Shown: piece after piece, positions 1 through 8,471 of the stretch
Layout: every line of letters starts with the position of its first letter
Position numbering within the stretch: position 1 is the stretch's first letter
From: Acidimicrobiaceae bacterium
Lineage (GTDB): Bacteria; Actinomycetota; Acidimicrobiia; Acidimicrobiales; RAAP-2
Assembly (NCBI GenBank): GCA_003138895.1
Contig: PLHJ01000020.1
Coordinates: 1 to 40,402 of the forward strand
Length of the DNA stretch: 40,402 nucleotides
Direction of reading: 5' to 3'
Made by a program: the position numbers and the translations under genes
The notes under the pieces: generated by a model
Database searches by the model: none
What the model saw: the letters and a program-made list of their open reading frames with translations, nothing else
Told to the model about the DNA's origin: nothing

Positions 1-55
1 GGTGAACCACCCTACCATTGAGGGCCAACAACGCAGATTTGATTGGGTGGTTACC
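1..55. other. Imperfect inverted repeat at window edge
   Basis: GGTGAACCACCC at 1-12 is nearly complementary to GGGTGGTTACC at 45-55, with one bulged base and a loop of about 32 bases. It is followed by GCTTTTCT on the plus strand. It could be part of a terminator for a plus-strand gene left of the window, or chance. No gene is seen in 1-61. Confidence 0.25.
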
Positions 56-61
56 GCTTTT

Positions 62-811
62 CTATGGCCGTCGCGCTCGAAGTAACCGGCTAAGAATCGT
101 TGCATTTACCGCACGTTGATCTCGTGAGCTTCGACTAACAATATCGTGTTGGACCTCGATGTCCTTTTCACTCTGATCCAACGACTCCAATTCCGAATTT
201 CGGCGAATCTGTGCCAGGAGAACCTCAGCAGCGGCGCGAGCGTCTTCGGCCGCATCATGTTGACCGGGCGTAATGCCGTAGTGACCACAAAGTTGCGCCA
301 AACCTCGCCGGGGGCGCGAAGCGCTCCGCGGTTCAATTAAAACATCGTGACTGACCACGTCAATAATTGATATCTGAGGCGGAGCAATGCCAAATGGTCG
401 AAGGCCCCCGTGTCCGTGTCGTCGAAGCGTCGACTCCAGCATGTTGAAGTCAAACATCGGATTCGACCCTACGAAAACCGCGCCATCGCTTGCGAACTGT
501 GAAAGTTTTGTAGCGGCGAGTTCGGCGGCGTAGCTCGCACCAAAAGCGTCGCCGTCTTCCAGTTTCTTTTGAAGAGACGACATTGAAATGCCGTGTACGC
601 GCTGGGCGCCAGAACTCATGGGCCGCGCTGGTACCGCAAAAAACTGACTGAGTTCCTCCAGAACACCGCTTCGATACACAGCAAAGCCGTAGGAAATTGC
701 CTCGTCCTCAGAGGTGCTCAACCCGGTGGTTTCAGTGTCAAATCCCACGAGCAGCGCCGGGACTTCCTGAATCAGCTTCACGGGCAACAGCCTTGCACGA
801 CACCGTGACAC
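62..811 (-). CDS. DnaQ-like 3'-5' exonuclease (DEDDh family)
   Basis: This is an exonuclease-domain protein of the Pol III epsilon/RNase T superfamily, which removes nucleotides from DNA or RNA 3' ends using two metal ions. The DEDDh residues are all visible: D25 and E27 in DTETTG, D121 in NPMFDFNML, and H185 and D190 in HDAAEDARA. There is no BRCT or UvrC-like extension, so it is a stand-alone domain of up to 249 residues. The start is uncertain: GTG at 811 gives the longest form, and GTG at 778, preceded by AGG at a reasonable distance, would remove 11 residues. It is transcribed away from the membrane protein at 925, with about 110 bases between them. Whether it proofreads for a replicative polymerase or processes RNA cannot be told from sequence. 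Confidence 0.88.
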   Translation of the reverse strand: MSRCRARLLPVKLIQEVPALLVGFDTETTGLSTSEDEAISYGFAVYRSGVLEELSQFFAVPARPMSSGAQRVHGISMSSLQKKLEDGDAFGASYAAELAATKLSQFASDGAVFVGSNPMFDFNMLESTLRRHGHGGLRPFGIAPPQISIIDVVSHDVLIEPRSASRPRRGLAQLCGHYGITPGQHDAAEDARAAAEVLLAQIRRNSELESLDQSEKDIEVQHDIVSRSSRDQRAVNATILSRLLRARRP

Positions 812-924
812 CCCGTACTCATACGACCTTCAAATCTGAGTCACGTTCGCTCACTGGAAATCTACGCCAATTCTAAACAAACGCTCCTCGTTCGACGAGT
901 GGAAGAACCCTAAGTTGCCCAGTA

Positions 925-2097
925 GTGACTCTCGAACGACTCCGACGTACCAGTTGGCATCTTCCTGTCGTCACTTGTGCCGGCCTTCTCACGGGCTTTG
1001 TCGGTCTTCGCTGGGTCGTTGCTGCACACGGACAAATTTCGAGGTTCGCGGTGGCGGGTAGTTCGTTCGCCAATTCCCATCGGGTGCCAAAATTTCTCTA
1101 CGTCTTTCAGAATTCGACGGGCTACGACGGACAATTCTACTGGCGCCTCGCTGCGGATCCAACGAATTTGCACTCAGCGCCACACTTAGGGATATCTCTT
1201 GATAGCGCCGCTCGACTGAACCGAATGGTCTATCCCGTCGCGGCGTGGCTGTTGGCGGGAGGTCACCGTTCTTTCATATCGTGGACGCTGGTCTTCGTTA
1301 ACGTAATCGCATTACTTGTACTCGTTCGCCTCGGCTTTGCGGTCGCGCTCGAAAACGATCAATCTCCTTGGTGGGGGCTCTTGCTACTGGCTGTGCCAGG
1401 GCTCGTTGGGGCACTCAGTCGAGACCTCACCGAGGTTCTCTCTGTCACCTTATTTATTGGGGGATTCGTGCTCGCCCGTCACCAACGGTGGGTTTGGGTT
1501 GGGATTGTTTGGGCCTTCGCCCTCCTTACGAGAGAGCCATTATTGTTTCCTGTCTTTGTCTATGGTGCCGTACTCGTCATCACAAACATTCGCGACCCTA
1601 AAAACCTTCGAAAAGTATCGCCAGCTTGGTTGATCCCTCTCGTTGCTCTTCTCGGCTGGCAAATTTTTCTTTATTCCGTAATTCACCGAATGCCCCTTTT
1701 TGACGCGGCTGGTGGAAATCTGGGTTTGCCTTTCGTCGGCGTGTTCAGTTCAGTTGTCGACTGGTTCCGTCCCTTTGGCGCCCATCAAATGGTCAAAGGG
1801 CTCATCATCGTCGCCCAGGTTCTAGGGCTGCTAGTGCTCTCGATCTTTGGGTGGAAAAGGCGCCCACGCAAACGTCCGGAGGAGGTTGGAGCGTTTATCG
1901 CGTCGTTAGCGTTGGTTGTCTGTGAAACGAGAAATGGCTGGCATGCCCCTTTTGACCTCCGCTACGGCGTCGACGTGACTGTGCTCGCCTGGCTGTTCTT
2001 GTTAGAGGGTCAATCGACCGAGGATCGAAAACGAGCAGCGATTGTTGGCATTCCCGTCGTGTTGCTCACGGTTCTGCTTCGCATCATTGTCATCTGA
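925..2097 (+). CDS. Polytopic membrane protein, YDGQFY-type, possibly glycosyltransferase-like
   Basis: The 390-residue protein is strongly hydrophobic, with roughly 8-10 predicted membrane segments. A large extracytoplasmic-looking loop follows the first helix and carries GYDGQFYWRLAADP at about residues 68-81. A YDGQFYY-like signature after TM1 is seen in many uncharacterised bacterial membrane proteins that resemble GT-C glycosyltransferases, where an acidic residue in the first loop is catalytic. That assignment is by resemblance only. The start is GTG (925). An alternative downstream start would remove part of TM1, so the long form is preferred. The next gene on the same strand begins 25 bases after the stop. 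I do not recognise a specific substrate. Confidence 0.75.
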   Translation: MTLERLRRTSWHLPVVTCAGLLTGFVGLRWVVAAHGQISRFAVAGSSFANSHRVPKFLYVFQNSTGYDGQFYWRLAADPTNLHSAPHLGISLDSAARLNRMVYPVAAWLLAGGHRSFISWTLVFVNVIALLVLVRLGFAVALENDQSPWWGLLLLAVPGLVGALSRDLTEVLSVTLFIGGFVLARHQRWVWVGIVWAFALLTREPLLFPVFVYGAVLVITNIRDPKNLRKVSPAWLIPLVALLGWQIFLYSVIHRMPLFDAAGGNLGLPFVGVFSSVVDWFRPFGAHQMVKGLIIVAQVLGLLVLSIFGWKRRPRKRPEEVGAFIASLALVVCETRNGWHAPFDLRYGVDVTVLAWLFLLEGQSTEDRKRAAIVGIPVVLLTVLLRIIVI

Positions 2098-2122
2098 GTC
2101 GTACAATGGATAGTTATACGTT

Positions 2123-2368
2123 ATGAATACTGTTGATTCGCTGATAATTGATCTACTGGAATGGCTCGAGAAGAGCCCTCAGCCCTACGAGGAGGTCATG
2201 AGCGCGTGGCGAACTTCCTGCCCCCGGCTTCCCGTGTGGGAAGAAGCCAATGATCGGGGTCTCGTAGAGCAAAAACTCAGTAACGAGTCGATTCGCGTCG
2301 TTGCCATATCGGCCGATGGCGTGGCGTTTTTGCAGTCGATTCGAGCATCATTTGCAGCCAAAAATTGA
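2123..2368 (+). CDS. Small conserved hypothetical protein
   Basis: An 81-residue soluble protein whose centre reads PYEEVMSAWRTSCPRLPVWEEA, followed by DRGLV and a C-terminal half ending in a helix (GVAFLQSIRASF). The pattern resembles a small family seen in several bacterial phyla with a winged-helix-like layout (a short helix, a CPRLPVWE segment, then a marR-like strand and helix), but no function is known to me. It starts at ATG 2123, 25 bases after the membrane protein, and could share its transcript. The real-gene call rests on the conserved-looking core and on the lack of a better reading on the other strand. Confidence 0.7.
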   Translation: MNTVDSLIIDLLEWLEKSPQPYEEVMSAWRTSCPRLPVWEEANDRGLVEQKLSNESIRVVAISADGVAFLQSIRASFAAKN

Positions 2369-2392
2369 TGGACTTCTCTTCGTCAGCAAATT

Positions 2393-2409
2393 CGTGCGGC
2401 TAACGCACG
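2393..2409. terminator. Possible hairpin between convergent genes
   Basis: CGTGCG (2393-2398), loop GCTAA, CGCACG (2404-2409) is a perfect 6-bp stem between the small plus-strand gene and the minus-strand tRNA. On the minus strand it is followed by AATTTG, only a weak T-run. It may end tRNA-Cys transcription. The rest of 2369-2474 shows nothing I can name. Confidence 0.3.
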
Positions 2410-2474
2410 ATCAAAAGCAGCGAATGAAAACTGAACTGACTTCAAGCGTTACTCGTATTTAGCTCACTTGAATT

Positions 2475-2548
2475 TGGAGGCGGCGTCCGGATTCGAACCG
2501 GAGTACGGGGCTTTGCAGGCCCCTGCCTAACCACTCGGCCACGCCGCC
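2475..2548 (-). tRNA. tRNA-Cys (anticodon GCA)
   Basis: The complementary strand folds as a full cloverleaf. The acceptor stem GGCGGCG pairs with CGCCGCC. The anticodon arm is GGGGC, loop CTGCAAA, GCCCC, giving anticodon GCA. The T arm is TCCGG, loop TTCGAAT, CCGGA. The discriminator base is U, as expected for cysteine tRNAs, and CCA is encoded at 2475-2477. It lies 34 bases downstream of the small membrane protein gene on the same strand, with no obvious separate promoter in that gap, so the two may be co-transcribed. Confidence 0.97.
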
Positions 2549-2582
2549 AGAAACGTCTACTCTACTCGCCTTGAAGAACGGC

Positions 2583-2747
2583 CTACCTCGAGACCAGCCA
2601 TTTCACAACGAAGTACGCAATCGCGATGACGACAGCCAACTTGATGACGAACCAAATGACGCCGCCGAGAAAACCAATGATTCCAAAAAGAATCGATGCG
2701 AGGACAGCCACCAAAATAACTAGCACCACTATTTTCAAAAATGACAT
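2583..2747 (-). CDS. 54-residue membrane protein, probable
   Basis: Reading from ATG 2747 to TAG gives a 54-residue, almost wholly hydrophobic peptide. It begins MSFLKIVVLVILVAVLAS and, after a FLGG turn, has a second hydrophobic stretch ending in KWLVSR. The composition (two membrane helices, a basic C-terminus, no acidic residues) is what a real membrane miniprotein looks like rather than a random frame. GAAGG lies 8 bases before the ATG. The gene is head to head with glnD and overlaps any glnD start upstream of 2748, which is one reason to place glnD's start further right. No function is recognised. Confidence 0.68.
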   Translation of the reverse strand: MSFLKIVVLVILVAVLASILFGIIGFLGGVIWFVIKLAVVIAIAYFVVKWLVSR

Positions 2748-2787
2748 CGCACAACCTTCGGTTAGTTACTGCTCATCCAATGGTACG

Positions 2788-5088
2788 GTGCGCACAGTGC
2801 AAAGCGAGCAATTCCGTGACCAACGCGCCACAATGCTGGCACGAAATGATCTACGAGGCATCGGTTTTTGCCGCGAATACTCGGCTCTCGCCGACGAGTG
2901 GCTCCGCGGGGTCGCTGCACGAGCTTTAGGAGAATCTCCTAAGAAAATCGCGCTTATCGCCACCGGTGGCTACGGACGAGGCGAACTCTCCCCCTACAGC
3001 GACCTTGACCTTTTGCTCGTCTATGACGGCTTTCGAAAAGTAAAGGTCGTCGCGGACAAGATTTGGTATCCCATTTGGGACGAAGGCGTGGCCCTCGATC
3101 ACTCGGTGCGAACGCCCAAAGAGGTCTTTGCAGTCGCGAACGACGACTTAAGGGTCTCATTGGGGCTCTTAGATGGTCGATTTATTTGGGGCGACGCATC
3201 AATCGCGCAACCGATTTTGCACAACATTCGCTCTATGTGGTCGGGTGACCTTGGTACACGATGGATTCCGGTTCTGGAAAAACAGATGCGACTTCGCCAC
3301 GAAGAACAAGGCGACTTGGCCGACCTCTTGGAACCAGATCTAAAAGAGTCACACGGCGGACTTCGCGACGTGAACGTTCTGAGTGCAGTACTTCTGGCAT
3401 TTCCTGACATCGCAGAAAAAACAGACCTCACCCACGTCGAACGTGCGCGCGATACCTTGCTCGACGTTCGTGTTGCGCTGCACCGAATCCTGGGCCGAGG
3501 TGTTGATCGTCTCCAATTACAAGAGCAAGATCAAGTCGCGGAACGTTTAAAGTTCTCCGACGCCGACGACCTGATGCGTACTGTTTCGGCGGCCGCTCGG
3601 GCCGTGGCCCTCACCACGGACGCAACGTGGTACTTCCACGCACATCAGAGAAGTGGCAGTACCATCGAGAAGAGCGAGCAACTCGAGCCTGGCATCGCAG
3701 TGGTGAATAGTGAACTCACGATCAGTGACCCTTCTTACATTCAAACTGATCCCACTCTGGTACTACGACTCGCTGCCTTAAGTGCTGAACGCAATCAACC
3801 AATGTCGAAGGCATCGCTTGAACAGTTGAGTTCCGCGGCACCAATTCCTGAACCGTGGTCCCTTAACGCCCGCGAGGCTTTCATTCGATTACTCAGCGCT
3901 CCTAAAGGTCTGGTTCGCGCCGTTGAAACACTTGACACCTACAATCTCTTTACAAAACTCTTGCCCGAGTGGTCGGCCGTTCGTTCGTACCATCAGCGAA
4001 ATGCCTACCACCGCTACACGGCAGATCGGCATTTACTTGAAGCAGTCTGTTTCGCCAATGACGCTGAGACGCCCGTCGCGCGTCGCGACTTGTTGTTACT
4101 CGGGACCCTCTTTCATGACATTGGAAAGGGTCATGGTGGCGATCACACCAATATTGGTGTCGAGCTCGTCCAGCGAATGGGACCACGCATGGGCTTCAGC
4201 GACGACGACACGGCCGTTCTCGTGGCCATGGTTCGCTTCCATCTCTTACTCCCCGACTCCGCCACCCGACGCGACCTCGAAGATCCCGCGACAATTCGCT
4301 ACGTCGCTGCCGCCATTGGCGACGAAGAAATTCTGGAACTCGTTGGTGCACTCGCCCGAGCGGACGGACTGGCGACGGGATCAAGCGCGTGGGGAACTTG
4401 GAAGGCGCAGCTGGTCGATGATTTAGTCCGTCGCGTGCGCACCGCTCTTCGAGGAGAGCCCAACACAACGTCTCCTCTGGCTCATCGAGATCTCATAGAG
4501 CAGGCGCGCAGCGAGGGACTCGTTGTTCGACACGAGGGCGACTGGCTGCTCGTCGCCGCACGGGACCAACCCCGACTACTCGCCACCATTACGGGCGTGC
4601 TGGCCGTCGCGGGTCTCGACGTACGAAGCGCCGACGTGCACGCCGAAGAGGGCGTGGCCCTCGATCGTTTTTATTGCTCGCCTGGACCTCGAGGATGGCC
4701 CAGCGCCGAGCAGCTTTCACTCGATATCCACCGCGCGCTGGAATCCCCGCACGAACTAGCGAGTGCCCTGAGTGCTCGGATTGCTTCGTACGCCCATCGA
4801 CCTCGCTCGGCGCGTCGTCTCGAGCCCGGGGCTCAAGAACTGCCGGCCGCGTCTGACCGTGCAACGGTCATTGAAGTGCGAGCGCTTGACCACCTTGGCC
4901 TCCTCCATCAACTCGCCACGGTGGTCGCTGATGCGGGTGTCGACGTCAAGGCCGCCCGTCTGAGTACTGTCGGAGACTTTGCTGTGGATACCTTCTACGT
5001 CACCGATGCACAGGGGCACGCCTTGGGTTCTGAGAAATCGAACGATGTGACCTTGCGCCTTGGCGAGGCAGTGCTCACGACGCAGTAG
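2788..5088 (+). CDS. glnD: PII uridylyl/adenylyltransferase and removing enzyme (GlnD)
   Basis: This bifunctional nitrogen sensor modifies PII proteins at low glutamine and removes the group at high glutamine; in actinobacteria the group is often AMP. From the GTG at 2788 the protein has about 766 residues. The nucleotidyltransferase motif GGYGRGE is at about 60-66, with SDLDL at 71-75. The HD hydrolase domain has FHDIGKGHGGDH near residue 441. Two ACT domains follow, at about 584-640 and 693-764, for glutamine binding. An in-frame ATG at 2626 would add 54 low-complexity residues running over the minus-strand miniprotein, so it is rejected. GTG 2788, GTG 2797 and ATG 2833 are all possible and none has a good ribosome binding site. 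No glnB/glnK or amtB gene is next to it, unlike the usual actinobacterial amtB-glnK-glnD order. Confidence 0.93.
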   Translation: MRTVQSEQFRDQRATMLARNDLRGIGFCREYSALADEWLRGVAARALGESPKKIALIATGGYGRGELSPYSDLDLLLVYDGFRKVKVVADKIWYPIWDEGVALDHSVRTPKEVFAVANDDLRVSLGLLDGRFIWGDASIAQPILHNIRSMWSGDLGTRWIPVLEKQMRLRHEEQGDLADLLEPDLKESHGGLRDVNVLSAVLLAFPDIAEKTDLTHVERARDTLLDVRVALHRILGRGVDRLQLQEQDQVAERLKFSDADDLMRTVSAAARAVALTTDATWYFHAHQRSGSTIEKSEQLEPGIAVVNSELTISDPSYIQTDPTLVLRLAALSAERNQPMSKASLEQLSSAAPIPEPWSLNAREAFIRLLSAPKGLVRAVETLDTYNLFTKLLPEWSAVRSYHQRNAYHRYTADRHLLEAVCFANDAETPVARRDLLLLGTLFHDIGKGHGGDHTNIGVELVQRMGPRMGFSDDDTAVLVAMVRFHLLLPDSATRRDLEDPATIRYVAAAIGDEEILELVGALARADGLATGSSAWGTWKAQLVDDLVRRVRTALRGEPNTTSPLAHRDLIEQARSEGLVVRHEGDWLLVAARDQPRLLATITGVLAVAGLDVRSADVHAEEGVALDRFYCSPGPRGWPSAEQLSLDIHRALESPHELASALSARIASYAHRPRSARRLEPGAQELPAASDRATVIEVRALDHLGLLHQLATVVADAGVDVKAARLSTVGDFAVDTFYVTDAQGHALGSEKSNDVTLRLGEAVLTTQ

Positions 5089-5116
5089 ACCACGTCCTCG
5101 GCAGTATCCTTGAGGA

Positions 5117-6199
5117 GTGAGACTGCGGGAATTTAGCAAGAACAGCGCCCTGGGGGTCGGTGGCGTCCTTGCGAGCACCATATTTATGGGCTCGTTACTC
5201 ATGTCGCCATTGGCGCAGGCAACGTCCGCGACGCCTTCGATTCTTCACGTGAGTTATTCGGTGCCTGATCAACTCATGAGTTCGCTACCCGTTGCTCGAT
5301 TGCACTTCACCAGGGCAATTAATGCGAAGGACCTTCCGGCTCTTAAGACCACGCCACAACTGAAGACGCGTTGGGAGCAAATTGGTACGAATGACGTAGA
5401 GGCGATCACGACGTCGACGCTGGTGCCGCTTCGTGAATACGCGCTCCTCATTCCGACGGCGATTTCATGCACGAGCAGTTGCCAGGTAACGTCCACCAAG
5501 ACGCATTGGGAATCTGTCGCCGTCTCGGTGGCACAAGAAGAACAACTTCTCGCGCAACTTAATTACCTCCCGGTTTCATTTACACCGGCTCCTTCGTCGA
5601 CCACGACAACTACGTCAACACCAACGGCGGTGCAGACCGGCACGTTTGCCTGGCGCTTCACGTTGCCCGCGGCTCTTCGTGTGCTTTGGCGCGTGGGATC
5701 AAACAACGTGATCCTTCGTGGTGCCGTCATGAGGTTCCAGTCGGTGCACAACCTTCCCACGACCGGCATTGTTGACCCGGCCACGTGGTTTGATTTGCTC
5801 AACGCCGTAAGCACAAATCAGCACGACCCCACCGATTACAACTACGTCTACGTAAGTCAGAAGCAACCCGAAACATTGGTGCTGTACAAGAACGGCATGA
5901 AGGCCTATACGACAACCGTCAATACGGGTATTTCCCAAGCACCCACCGAGCAAGGCACGTACCCCGTGTACTTGCGTTTCGTCACCACCACAATGAGTGG
6001 CACGAATCCAGACGGTTCGAAATATCACGACACGGGAATTCCCTGGGTGTCCTACTTCAACGGTGGTGACGCGCTCCACGGATTTATTCGCTCGTCGTAC
6101 GGGTACCCACAGAGTCTGGGTTGCGTCGAAATGTCGTTCGACAATGCCAAGACGGTTTATCCCAGTACGCCCATAGGTACGCTCGTTACCGTTCAGTGA
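5117..6199 (+). CDS. L,D-transpeptidase with peptidoglycan-binding domain
   Basis: A secreted YkuD-type enzyme expected to make 3-3 cross-links between meso-diaminopimelate residues of peptidoglycan. A basic start and hydrophobic segment (about 11-36, ending PLAQA) form a signal peptide or anchor. A Thr/Pro linker lies at about 156-174. A PG_binding_1-like helical repeat covers about 190-230. The YkuD domain covers about 242-360, with H321 (HGFIRSS) and the active-site cysteine C336 in SLGCVEM. The N-terminal 120 residues after the signal are not recognised. The start is GTG 5117; the purine-rich GAGGA directly abuts it, so the exact start is not secure. Its stop overlaps the sortase start by GTGA, so the two surface enzymes are probably co-expressed. 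Confidence 0.92.
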   Translation: MRLREFSKNSALGVGGVLASTIFMGSLLMSPLAQATSATPSILHVSYSVPDQLMSSLPVARLHFTRAINAKDLPALKTTPQLKTRWEQIGTNDVEAITTSTLVPLREYALLIPTAISCTSSCQVTSTKTHWESVAVSVAQEEQLLAQLNYLPVSFTPAPSSTTTTTSTPTAVQTGTFAWRFTLPAALRVLWRVGSNNVILRGAVMRFQSVHNLPTTGIVDPATWFDLLNAVSTNQHDPTDYNYVYVSQKQPETLVLYKNGMKAYTTTVNTGISQAPTEQGTYPVYLRFVTTTMSGTNPDGSKYHDTGIPWVSYFNGGDALHGFIRSSYGYPQSLGCVEMSFDNAKTVYPSTPIGTLVTVQ

Positions 6200-7116
6200 C
6201 CCCACCGGTCACACGGTCCTCCACCAATAAATGGTGGGAAGCAGCAACCTATGCGGCATGGACACTTATTGGTATAGGTCTCCTGCTCGCTCTCTTCGTG
6301 ATGTATCAACTCTGGTTCACCAACGTTTTGCAGTCACGTCACCAGAGCGCGCTGGAAAACGCGATTTCTCACGTTGCTCCGCGGGTCTCGCGTGACACAT
6401 TGTTGACGTCACTTCCCGTCGGACCCGCCATTCCACTGCCCGTACAAACACAGCCTCGGGTCGGTGCGTGGCTGGGCGAAATCGAAATCCCCACGATCCA
6501 CCTACGCCAAGCGATTGTTCAAGGCGTTGGTGAAAACCAACTGAGTGAAGGACCTGGGCACTACCCCTCGACGCCGGGGCTTGGTGAAGCGGGCAACGTC
6601 GCCATCGCCGGCCACCGAACGACGTGGGGTCACCCCTTTCGCTACCTCAACGAGTTGCAAAAGGGCGATCCAATTGTCATCGTCACGCCTCGAGCGCGTT
6701 TGCTCTATCGCGTCTTGTCCTACAGCACTGTTTCACCGAATGATGTAGGGGTGCTTGATGTCACCAGCCGACCCACGTTGACGCTGACGACGTGCACACC
6801 ACCATATTCGGCCGCGTCTCGGCTCATCCTTCGAGCACGACTCGTTGCTGTTCAGCGCTTAGCACCGCTCAGTGCGACACAACGGCGACAAATTGCTTCG
6901 TCGCAGGCAACCTTCGTGCAACCGTCGTCAACGAGCGGCGCATGGCCAATTGTGCTCTTTAGTTTCTTGTTCATAATGTTCGTGCTCGTAGCGATCAAGT
7001 GGTGGCGTGAGACTGCGCACAAAATAGTCATCGCGACGGGAATCGTCGTCGTGAGCGCCGCATTGCTCTTTGAACTCTTTGGGGCAGTTTCAGCGCAATT
7101 GCCGCCAGGGTTCTAG
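6196..7116 (+). CDS. Class E sortase
   Basis: A membrane-bound cysteine transpeptidase that cleaves sorting signals and attaches or polymerises surface proteins. Starting at GTG 6196, which overlaps the upstream stop as GTGA, it has 306 residues; an ATG at 6121 would overlap the upstream gene by 79 bases and is less likely. A membrane helix lies at about 21-40. The sortase fold has H140 in AGHRTTWG, C200 in LTTCTPP, and the conserved arginine in the SRLILRAR segment (about 209-213). Two hydrophobic segments close the C-terminus (about 239-257 and 266-290), giving an unusual C-terminal membrane hairpin. The Tyr-Ser after TCTPP (TPPYSAASR) is typical of class E. No LPxTG-like substrate gene is visible in the window. 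The stop codon shares CTAG with the convergent dinB stop. Confidence 0.9.
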   Translation: MTPPVTRSSTNKWWEAATYAAWTLIGIGLLLALFVMYQLWFTNVLQSRHQSALENAISHVAPRVSRDTLLTSLPVGPAIPLPVQTQPRVGAWLGEIEIPTIHLRQAIVQGVGENQLSEGPGHYPSTPGLGEAGNVAIAGHRTTWGHPFRYLNELQKGDPIVIVTPRARLLYRVLSYSTVSPNDVGVLDVTSRPTLTLTTCTPPYSAASRLILRARLVAVQRLAPLSATQRRQIASSQATFVQPSSTSGAWPIVLFSFLFIMFVLVAIKWWRETAHKIVIATGIVVVSAALLFELFGAVSAQLPPGF

Positions 7117-8471
7117 GCGTTCGTTCCTTTTTGATCAGGACCAAAGGCGTGGCGCCCACGTTGGGCGGAAACGTCAAGACCGCCGTCGGCGAGATCGAGT
7201 CCGGTGCCCAGAGCCGAACGGCCAAAGCGCTGTCGCACGTCATCAATCGCGTCGCGAAGCCCTTCGCGAGATGACTGCAGTGATCTGGAGCGTTCTTGCG
7301 CCGCGCGACGAGCGTCTTGTTGAATATCTTCAATCTCAAACGAGAGTTGTAATTCATTGTCCGAGCGCTTTGCGAGCGACGAAGCGTGGATCCCAAAGAG
7401 TCGAACAGATGCCTTCCAATCCACTGCTTCTGCGAGGGCGCAGGCGATTTCATCAATAGCGTCATCGTCGTCCAAGCCAAAACTCAACGTCTGCGAGCGA
7501 GAAATACTCGTCATATCATCGAATCGCATGACAATGCTGATCGTTCGACAGACTTGCCCGCTCGCTCGAAGAGCTCGACCTACGACGCCCGCTTGCTTTT
7601 TGGCAATTTCTCCGAGTTCAGCGTAACCGGCGAGTGAGCGAGCAAAGGTCTCTTCGTGACCAATTGATTTCGCTTTTCTTGAATCAAGAACGGGTCGATC
7701 ATCACGACCCACGGCGTAACCAGCCAGCGTGTGCGCCAACGCCGGTCCCAAGTGCAGCGCCAGCGTCGCTTCATCGACTTCTCGCAGTTGGCGAATGTAG
7801 GAAAGACCAAGTTTCTCGAGCTTCTTCGACGTCTGAGGACCAACACCCCAAAGAGCACGCACTGGTAACTCTTCGAGCCATTGATGCTGGACTTGCTCAT
7901 CCGCCCAAAAAACTCCGGGCCCTTCCATCAAGCGCCCCTCGACAACCCGGGGCTTGGACTGCTTGGAGGCGAGCTTGGCAAAGAGCTTGTTTGGACCTAG
8001 GCCAATACCACATTCAATCTTTAACTCGTCCTTAACCCGCGAACGAAGCAGCGCCGCCGCTTGCAAAGGTCGAACATTGAGGCGGCGAAGAGAACGAAGA
8101 TCAGCGAAGAGTTCGTCAAGGCCGAGCGGTTCATATACCGGCATACCTTGGGCCACAATGGCGTGAAACTGGCGCGAATACTCCTCGTAGCGATCAAAGC
8201 GACCTGGAAGGATTATCAAACCGGGACATTGTCGCTTCGCAAGAACGCTGGCCATGCCACTTCGGACCCCGTAACGACGGGCTTCGTAACTGGCACTGGC
8301 AATCACGCCGCGTTCGCCCGCTCCACCTACCGCAACGGCCCGCCCCCGTAATTTTGGATCATCAATGATTTCCACGGACGCAAAGAACGCGTCCAGGTCG
8401 ACGTGCAAAATGGGCGCCTCGTCGACGCTCGGGTCGTTATTTGGTGAAGTCAACGAGTCGGAAGGCTTCAC
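7113..8471 (-). CDS. dinB: DNA polymerase IV (Y family)
   Basis: An error-prone translesion polymerase that extends past damaged bases. The catalytic acidic residues are present: D25 in HVDLDAFFASVE, and D119/E120. F30 is the expected steric gate that excludes ribonucleotides. The second motif reads LGLDELFADL where most family members have SIDEAFLDL; the two acidic residues are kept. A helix-hairpin-helix follows (VRALWGVGPQTSKKLEKLG). The little-finger region ends with LQLSF, a likely beta-clamp binding motif. The length (452) is usual for actinobacterial Pol IV. ATG 8471 overlaps the upstream deacetylase gene by 35 bases; a TTG in the same frame would shorten the overlap. Its tight position at the end of the LysM-nrdR-deacetylase series places it under the LexA-box promoter at about 10109-10153 (inference). 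Confidence 0.94.
   Translation of the reverse strand: MKPSDSLTSPNNDPSVDEAPILHVDLDAFFASVEIIDDPKLRGRAVAVGGAGERGVIASASYEARRYGVRSGMASVLAKRQCPGLIILPGRFDRYEEYSRQFHAIVAQGMPVYEPLGLDELFADLRSLRRLNVRPLQAAALLRSRVKDELKIECGIGLGPNKLFAKLASKQSKPRVVEGRLMEGPGVFWADEQVQHQWLEELPVRALWGVGPQTSKKLEKLGLSYIRQLREVDEATLALHLGPALAHTLAGYAVGRDDRPVLDSRKAKSIGHEETFARSLAGYAELGEIAKKQAGVVGRALRASGQVCRTISIVMRFDDMTSISRSQTLSFGLDDDDAIDEIACALAEAVDWKASVRLFGIHASSLAKRSDNELQLSFEIEDIQQDARRAAQERSRSLQSSREGLRDAIDDVRQRFGRSALGTGLDLADGGLDVSAQRGRHAFGPDQKGTNA

Noticed and set aside
2626..2787. N-terminal extension of glnD from ATG 2626
   Set aside because: The extra 54 residues are low complexity, lie antisense to the better supported membrane miniprotein, and are not part of the GlnD fold.
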